From positions 1 through 5,578 of the forward strand of contig CAIVTL010000239.1 in the NCBI GenBank assembly GCA_903908785.1: DNA of 5,578 nt, in the 5' to 3' direction. This document shows, in pieces, positions 5,123-5,578 of the stretch. The DNA is from Caldifarciminota bacterium. Its GTDB lineage: Bacteria; Hydrothermota; Tepidihabitantia; Tepidihabitantales; Tepidihabitantaceae. The notes beneath the pieces were generated by a model. It was not told the DNA's origin and made no database searches. It worked only from the letters and a program-made list of their open reading frames with translations. The position numbers were made by a program, and so were the translations under genes. Each line of letters starts with the position of its first letter. The stretch's first letter is position 1.

Positions 5123-5578
5123 TTAGGCGGCAGGAAGCGTAACGCGGAAGGTCGTTCCGACTCCCGGGGTTGACTCGACCGAGATTTCGCCCGAGTGGAG
5201 CAGGACGATATGTTTGACGATTGACAGACCGAGGCCGGTGCCGCCAAGCTGGCGGGAGCGGCCTTTGTCTACAACGTAGAAGCGTTCGAACAGCCGGGGC
5301 AGGTGCTCGGGTGCGATGCCGGGGCCGGTGTCGCGGACCTTGATGACCGCTTTGCCATCCTCGCGGCCGAGAGCGAGGTCGACTTCCCCTTTGTCTGTGT
5401 ACTTGACCGCGTTGTCGAGCAGGTTGATGAAGACCTGTTCCAGCTTGAACCGGTCTGCACGCAAGGAGTTGCCTGCGTCAGGTGCCGAGAGTTTTAGCTC
5501 AATCCCTTTATCGCGAGCCCGTTTCTCGAAGAGCGTGAGCATCTGTCCGGCGATTTCCTTCAGGTCGACGTCCTCAAG
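5123..5578 (-). CDS. Sensor histidine kinase, PhoR-like, C-terminal part (5' end outside window)
   Basis: This is the ATP-binding catalytic domain of a two-component sensor kinase, which phosphorylates its own histidine and passes the phosphate to a response regulator. The 151 visible residues run to a TAA stop (5123-5125). Seen in order: the N box NLLDNAVKYT (52-61), the G1 box DTGPGI (83-88), the F box FERFY (97-101), the G2 box GGTGLGLSIV (112-121) and the closing PGVGTTF (138-144). The VDKGRSRQLGGTG stretch before G2 is typical of PhoR/WalK-like kinases. The frame is still open at the right edge, so the ATG at 5540-5542 is internal. The histidine-bearing dimerisation domain, any sensor domain and membrane segments, and the partner regulator lie beyond the window. 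All ATP-binding motifs look intact, so it should be active. The specific signal cannot be read from this part. Confidence 0.93.
   Translation of the reverse strand, partial: LEDVDLKEIAGQMLTLFEKRARDKGIELKLSAPDAGNSLRADRFKLEQVFINLLDNAVKYTDKGEVDLALGREDGKAVIKVRDTGPGIAPEHLPRLFERFYVVDKGRSRQLGGTGLGLSIVKHIVLLHSGEISVESTPGVGTTFRVTLPAA

Overview
The window is moderately GC-rich bacterial DNA with two genes transcribed towards each other, separated by about 1 kb of hairpin-rich DNA. The large protein has an export signal, two beta-propeller modules, repeated CARDB-like domains and a C-terminal tail like those used for type IX-type sorting. Together these point to a bacterium of the wider FCB group or the candidate phylum WOR-3 (Stahlbacteria), where such secreted kelch/CARDB proteins with a 'GVYFV' tail are common. 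This placement is inferred from protein style; there is no marker gene in the window.

Layout. Positions 1-181 are non-coding, with two small hairpins and a plausible sigma-70-type promoter directly before the large gene. Positions 182-4084 (+) encode a 1300-residue exported protein: signal peptide, seven-blade propeller-like repeats, five tandem Ig-like (CARDB-like) domains, six kelch-like repeats and a sorting tail. Six bases after its stop lies a 7-bp hairpin. Read on the minus strand, the same DNA ends in a short peptide that looks like the last residues of a histidine kinase, possibly a gene remnant. Positions 4143-4403 (-) hold a probable small gene of unknown function with a good ribosome binding site.

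Positions 4404-5122 have no recognisable long gene but are unusually rich in perfect inverted repeats. Two related elements about 400 bp apart share the same 10-bp stem arms and the same CGTCCCG(G)AGAAAGG tail. The first ends in the ribosome binding site of the small gene. The second has no good start codon at the matching place and instead runs into a 13-bp hairpin. This is the most unusual part of the window and may be a structured leader or RNA, or an interspersed repeat family.

Positions 5123-5578 (-) are the C-terminal ATP-binding domain of a PhoR-like sensor histidine kinase, cut by the window edge. Its partner regulator is not in view. Nothing directly links the kinase to the secreted protein, since they are convergent and separately transcribed.
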